This document shows, piece after piece, positions 21,319 to 22,445 of a stretch of DNA of 22,445 nucleotides (position 1 is the first letter of the stretch; the number at the start of each line of letters is the position of its first letter). This stretch comes from JAHJQQ01 sp041739295 (GTDB lineage: Bacteria; Pseudomonadota; Gammaproteobacteria; Thiohalobacterales; Thiohalobacteraceae), in contig JBGSOE010000481.1 of assembly GCA_041739295.1 (NCBI GenBank), forward strand, positions 1-22,445, in the 5' to 3' direction. Made by a program: the position numbers and the translations under genes. Below the pieces are notes generated by a model. The model had not been told where the DNA came from. It did no database searches and saw nothing but the letters and a program-made list of their open reading frames with translations.

Positions 21319-21900
21319 ATGTTATTGATGATCGACAATTACGATTCCTTCACCTACAACCTGGTGCAGTATCTGGGCGAGTTGGGTCAGGAGGTGCAGG
21401 TGCATCGCAATGATCAGATCACGCTGGCGGAGATTGCTGCGCTCAAGCCTGAGCATATTGTTATTTCGCCCGGACCCTGTACGCCGAACGAAGCGGGTGT
21501 ATCGGTAGCCACGATTCGCGAATTCGCCGGCAAGATTCCTTTGCTGGGTGTCTGCCTGGGACATCAGAGTATCGGTCAGGCCTTCGGTGGCAAGATTGTG
21601 CATGCACGCGAGATCATGCACGGCAAGACCTCGATGATTCACCATAAGGATGTTGGCGTGTTCAAAGGACTGGAAAATCCCTTTGAGGCGACGCGCTATC
21701 ATTCGTTGGTGATTGAGAAAACCAGTCTGCCGGATTGCCTGGAAGTCACCGCCTGGACGCAAGACGAACAGGGTAATCTCGATGAGATCATGGGTGTGCG
21801 CCACAAGACGTTACCCATCGAAGGTGTGCAGTTCCACCCGGAATCAATTCTGACCCAGCATGGCCACGACATGCTGCGCAATTTTCTTGGAGGCAGATAA
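21319..21900 (+). CDS. trpG: Anthranilate synthase component II, glutamine amidotransferase
   Basis: Releases ammonia from glutamine for TrpE. The 193-residue class I amidotransferase has nucleophile Cys79 in GVCLGHQSIG and the His173-Glu175 pair in GVQFHPES. The N-terminal MLLMIDNYDSFTYNLVQYLG and the oxyanion-strand SPGPCTPNEAG are typical. It could also serve as PabA for folate synthesis, since many bacteria share one protein; no separate pabA is in view. AGGAGG lies eight bases before the ATG. Unlike in enteric bacteria, it is not fused to trpD. Its TAA stop is the first part of a 31-bp inverted repeat, which may have supplied the stop. Confidence 0.95.
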   Translation: MLLMIDNYDSFTYNLVQYLGELGQEVQVHRNDQITLAEIAALKPEHIVISPGPCTPNEAGVSVATIREFAGKIPLLGVCLGHQSIGQAFGGKIVHAREIMHGKTSMIHHKDVGVFKGLENPFEATRYHSLVIEKTSLPDCLEVTAWTQDEQGNLDEIMGVRHKTLPIEGVQFHPESILTQHGHDMLRNFLGGR

Positions 21901-22013
21901 TGGCCACGAAACCCTCGAAATCCACGAAAAATGAATATTGTCTTCTGGTCGGCGCGTCGCGCCAGGCCAGGACCCTAAACACTTTCGTGGATTTCGAGGG
22001 TTTCGTGGCCATT
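21899..22013. mobile_element. Inverted-repeat element between trpG and trpD
   Basis: A 115-bp segment with perfect 31-bp inverted repeats (21899-21929 and 21983-22013; the left begins AATGGCCACGAAACCCTC) around a 53-base centre that holds a small GGCGCG/CGCGCC palindrome. It is flanked on both sides by GAT (21896-21898 and 22014-22016), a possible target duplication. No protein is encoded. In the trp mRNA it would fold into a very stable hairpin between trpG and trpD. Repeats built from CCACGAAA/TTTCGTGG units are ones I recall as dispersed in other genomes. Confidence 0.65.
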
Positions 22014-22033
22014 GATCAAAAGGCGACGATCTA

Positions 22034-22445
22034 ATGGACATGCAGTCAGCCATACGCGCTATCACCGAGCGTCGTGATCTCAGTCATTCGGACATGGTCG
22101 AGGTAATGCGCATTATCATGTCTGGACAGGCGACTCAGGCGCAGATCGGTGGATTTCTGATCGGTATGAGCATGAAGGGTGAGACGGTCGATGAATTGAC
22201 CGCTGCAGCGCGGGTGATGCGTGATCTGGCGACGCGCGTCGAGGTGGGTGGGCCGCACCTGGTGGATATTGTCGGTACCGGTGGTGATGGCAGCAGCACA
22301 TTCAACATCTCCACGGCGAGCACCTTCGTCGTCGCGGCGGCCGGTGGTCGCGTCGCAAAACATGGTAACCGCGCGGTCTCCAGTAAATCTGGCAGCGCCG
22401 ATCTGCTGGAAGCGGCGGGCGTGAAGCTCGACCTCCAGCCTGAGC
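22034..22445 (+). CDS. trpD: Anthranilate phosphoribosyltransferase, 5' part
   Basis: Transfers the phosphoribosyl group of PRPP to anthranilate, the second step of tryptophan synthesis. Only the first 137 residues lie in the window; the gene runs off the end. The N-terminal helical domain (AIRAITERRDLSHSDMVEVM, QATQAQIGGFLIGMSMKGET) and the PRPP-binding stretches (DIVGTGGDGSSTFNIST, about 78-94, and KHGNRAVSSKSGSADLLEA, about 109-127) are clear. The ATG at 22034 is chosen; another ATG six bases on is possible. AAAGGCGACG upstream is a weak ribosome binding site. The frame is closed by a TGA at 22013-22015 inside the end of the repeat element. Confidence 0.95.
   Translation, partial: MDMQSAIRAITERRDLSHSDMVEVMRIIMSGQATQAQIGGFLIGMSMKGETVDELTAAARVMRDLATRVEVGGPHLVDIVGTGGDGSSTFNISTASTFVVAAAGGRVAKHGNRAVSSKSGSADLLEAAGVKLDLQPE

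Noticed and set aside
21899..22030. Small minus-strand frames over the trpG-trpD gap (WPRNPRNPRK-like)
   Set aside because: They are translations of the inverted-repeat element with low-complexity output and no ribosome binding site.

Overview
The window looks like part of a gammaproteobacterial chromosome, probably an environmental lineage that I cannot name further. The clues are the order rpe-gph-trpE-trpG-trpD, a gspA-gspB pair for type II secretion, a DjlA co-chaperone, a SlyD-like FKBP, an HU-type protein, endonuclease V, and a moderately GC-rich base composition. There is no prophage, IS transposase, CRISPR array, rRNA or tRNA that I can see.

Layout. (1) 283-4247, plus strand: gspA (ExeA-type ATPase), gspB and a subtilisin-like S8 protease. 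The protease start overlaps the gspB stop, and its C-terminus carries a Gly-run/Cys/membrane-helix sorting tail, which suggests a type II secretion substrate encoded beside secretion genes. (2) 4229-5875: a SlyD-like prolyl isomerase (minus), a TerB-fold protein (plus) and an HU-family DNA-binding protein (minus), followed by about 775 bases with no convincing gene. (3) 6651-11669: one 1672-residue protein with two cyclic-nucleotide-binding-like domains, a rhodanese domain, about 940 residues of coiled coil, one membrane helix and a C-terminal SUMF1/FGE-fold domain. This is the most unusual object in the window. (4) 11730-12957: a ketohexokinase-like PfkB sugar kinase overlapping a small Rieske ferredoxin. 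(5) 13130-15245, minus strand: a 72-residue orphan protein, endonuclease V, a two-helix glycine-rich membrane protein and a small acidic conserved protein. (6) 15600-17884: DjlA-like TerB/J-domain protein (plus), then a CopD-family membrane protein and a periplasmic alpha/beta hydrolase (both minus). (7) 18037-22445, plus strand: rpe, gph, trpE, trpG and the 5' part of trpD, linking pentose phosphate and phosphoglycolate metabolism to the first steps of tryptophan synthesis.

Non-coding structure is a second theme. The rpe-gph gap is filled almost entirely by a 294-bp segment with 22-bp terminal inverted repeats that encloses a pair of inverted REP-like palindromes. The trpG-trpD gap is filled by a 115-bp segment with perfect 31-bp inverted repeats, flanked by a GAT direct repeat. 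A related repeat fragment and another palindrome lie after djlA. These look like small non-autonomous mobile repeats that have entered an otherwise compact operon.
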